Positions 5,840-6,699 of a DNA stretch of 6,699 bases are shown here, piece after piece (the first letter of the stretch is position 1; the number at the start of each line of letters is the position of its first letter). Both the position numbers and the translations under genes were made by a program. The stretch spans positions 1-6,699 of the forward strand of contig JAHENO010000125.1 of NCBI GenBank assembly GCA_018609945.1, given 5' to 3'. The notes beneath the pieces are model-generated. The model saw only the letters and a program-made list of their open reading frames with translations, did no database searches and was not told where the DNA came from. The DNA comes from Haloarculaceae archaeon (GTDB lineage: Archaea > Halobacteriota > Halobacteria > Halobacteriales > Haloarculaceae).

Positions 5840-6432
5840 CAGGCCCGGCACCGCTCGCAGAACGCCTCGACCATCCCCATCCCGGCGTCGGTCAGGATGC
5901 TCTCGGGGTGAAACTGGACGCCGACGTGAGGTCGCTCGCGGTGGCGGACCGCCATCACCACCTCGCGCTCGTCGTCGGTGTGGGCAGTCTCGACCAGCGG
6001 GTCGGGGAGGTCCTCGCGTTCGACGGCCAGCGAGTGGTACCGGCCCGCCTCGAACGTCTCCGGGAGGTCCGCGAAGATCCCCCGGCCGTCGTGGCGGACC
6101 GTCGAGGGCTTGCCGTGGACGACCTCCGGCGCGTGGCCCACGTCCCCGCCGGCGGCCGCACACAGCGCCTGGTGGCCCAGGCACACCCCGAGTGTCGGGT
6201 AGTCGAGTTCCCGGAAGACGGGGATCGAGACGCCGGCGTCCTGGGGAGTGCCGGGCCCCGGCGAGACGACGATCCCGTCGGGGTCGATCCGCCGGACGTC
6301 CGCGACGTTGAGCGCGTCGTTTCGGCGGACGTCGACGATCCCCTCCTCGGGGGCGCCGACCGCCTCGCCCACGTACTGGACGAGGTTGTAGGCGAAGGAG
6401 TCGTAGTTGTCGACGACGAGGATGTGGGTCAT
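5839..6432 (-). CDS. trpG: Anthranilate synthase component II, glutamine amidotransferase subunit
   Basis: Predicted 197 residues, full length for a stand-alone TrpG. This class-I glutamine amidotransferase releases ammonia from glutamine and passes it to TrpE, which converts chorismate to anthranilate in the first committed step of tryptophan synthesis. Family motifs are intact: the opening ILVVDNYDSFAYNLVQ, SPGPGTP (57-63), the nucleophile in GVCLGHQAL (Cys84), HGKPS (106-110), RYHSLAV (131-137), and the catalytic His175 and Glu177 in GVQFHPES. The ATG at 6432 overlaps the trpE stop (TGATG), so the two subunits are translationally coupled. A longer open frame reaching 6600 is only the shadow of trpE. 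Amidotransferases of aminodeoxychorismate synthase (PabA) are very similar. Haloarchaea can carry two trpEG pairs, so whether this pair serves tryptophan or another pathway cannot be settled here. The stop codon is joined directly to hairpin B. Confidence 0.93.
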   Translation of the reverse strand: MTHILVVDNYDSFAYNLVQYVGEAVGAPEEGIVDVRRNDALNVADVRRIDPDGIVVSPGPGTPQDAGVSIPVFRELDYPTLGVCLGHQALCAAAGGDVGHAPEVVHGKPSTVRHDGRGIFADLPETFEAGRYHSLAVEREDLPDPLVETAHTDDEREVVMAVRHRERPHVGVQFHPESILTDAGMGMVEAFCERCRA

Positions 6433-6699
6433 CAGTCGGCGACCCCCTGGCGCTCGACCGCGAGGTCGGCCCGGTCGCCGAGCGCGGCGTCGAGTGCCCG
6501 CACCAGCGCCCGGCCCTTGTCGAGGGTCTCGTCGTACTCGCGGTCGGGCACCGAGTCGTGGACGATGCCCGCACCCACGCGCAGGAAGTACTCCTCCCAC
6601 CGCCGGACGAGGGTGCGGATGACGATGTTGAGCGTGGCCCGGCCGTCGAACCCGAAGACGCCGATCGACCCCGTGTAGGGGCCCCGCCGCGTGGCCTCC
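6432..6699 (-). CDS. trpE: Anthranilate synthase component I, C-terminal part only
   Basis: The last 88 residues are present; the gene continues past the right edge. The chorismate-binding fold is recognised by RRGPYTGSIGVFGFDG, then the strand LNIVIRT, then VGAGIVHDSVPDREYDET, which carries the conserved GAGIV-DS-P--E---E signature of TrpE, PabB and related chorismate enzymes near the metal and chorismate site. The protein ends in a short variable tail (LAVERQGVAD). It uses ammonia from TrpG, encoded immediately downstream with a one-base overlap, to make anthranilate from chorismate. The N-terminal feedback-inhibition region is not in the window, so sensitivity to tryptophan cannot be judged. 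A PabB-type aminodeoxychorismate synthase is the main alternative. Confidence 0.88.
   Translation of the reverse strand, partial: EATRRGPYTGSIGVFGFDGRATLNIVIRTLVRRWEEYFLRVGAGIVHDSVPDREYDETLDKGRALVRALDAALGDRADLAVERQGVAD

Noticed and set aside
5908..6678. Plus-strand open frame of 256 codons opposite trpG and trpE
   Set aside because: trpG and trpE are certain from catalytic motifs on the minus strand; the antisense frame is a by-product.
1..6699. CRISPR array, tRNA or rRNA gene
   Set aside because: No regularly spaced direct repeats and no tRNA- or rRNA-like sequence were seen; the only repeats are the inverted repeats listed.

Overview
The window looks like the chromosome of a haloarchaeon (class Halobacteria). 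GC content is very high, the predicted proteins are rich in Asp and Glu, start codons mostly lack a well-spaced Shine-Dalgarno and so suggest leaderless transcripts, and the left edge holds a gene very like haloarchaeal SAMP1. Every gene I can support is on the minus strand, so the order of transcription runs from high to low coordinates.

Layout in transcription order: the 3' end of trpE (edge to 6432) overlaps complete trpG (6432-5839), the two subunits of anthranilate synthase. A 15-16 bp inverted repeat with a nested inner stem (hairpin B, 5758-5839) starts exactly at the trpG stop codon. Four membrane-protein genes follow. They are an unrecognised 5-TM protein with a large extracellular beta-rich region (5703-4414), an HPP-type membrane domain fused to two universal-stress-protein domains (4414-2930), and two paralogous three-helix membrane proteins that each end in an RCK_C/TrkA-C ligand-binding-like domain (2809-1544 and 1544-312). 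A second nested hairpin (hairpin A, 234-311) starts exactly at the stop codon of the last of these. After a roughly 120 bp stretch containing a doubtful acidic mini-ORF comes the 5' end of a SAMP1/MoaD-like ubiquitin-fold gene (112 to edge).

How the genes may work together: trpE-trpG supply tryptophan synthesis and SAMP1 serves protein modification or sulfur transfer. The four genes between them look like a separate envelope module for ion or solute transport and its regulation: a possible small-ion transporter with USP domains facing the cytoplasm, and two membrane-anchored RCK_C proteins with no channel pore and no NAD-binding RCK_N domain. This grouping is inferred from gene neighbourhood and domain content only.

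The most unusual signal is the pair of hairpins bracketing the four-gene block. They share geometry (15-nt outer arm, 13-nt spacer, 7-bp inner stem, 8 or 10-nt loop), the same position directly after a TGA stop, and 10 of 15 outer-arm bases. All five differing arm positions are compensated in the opposite arm, so the pairing itself appears conserved.
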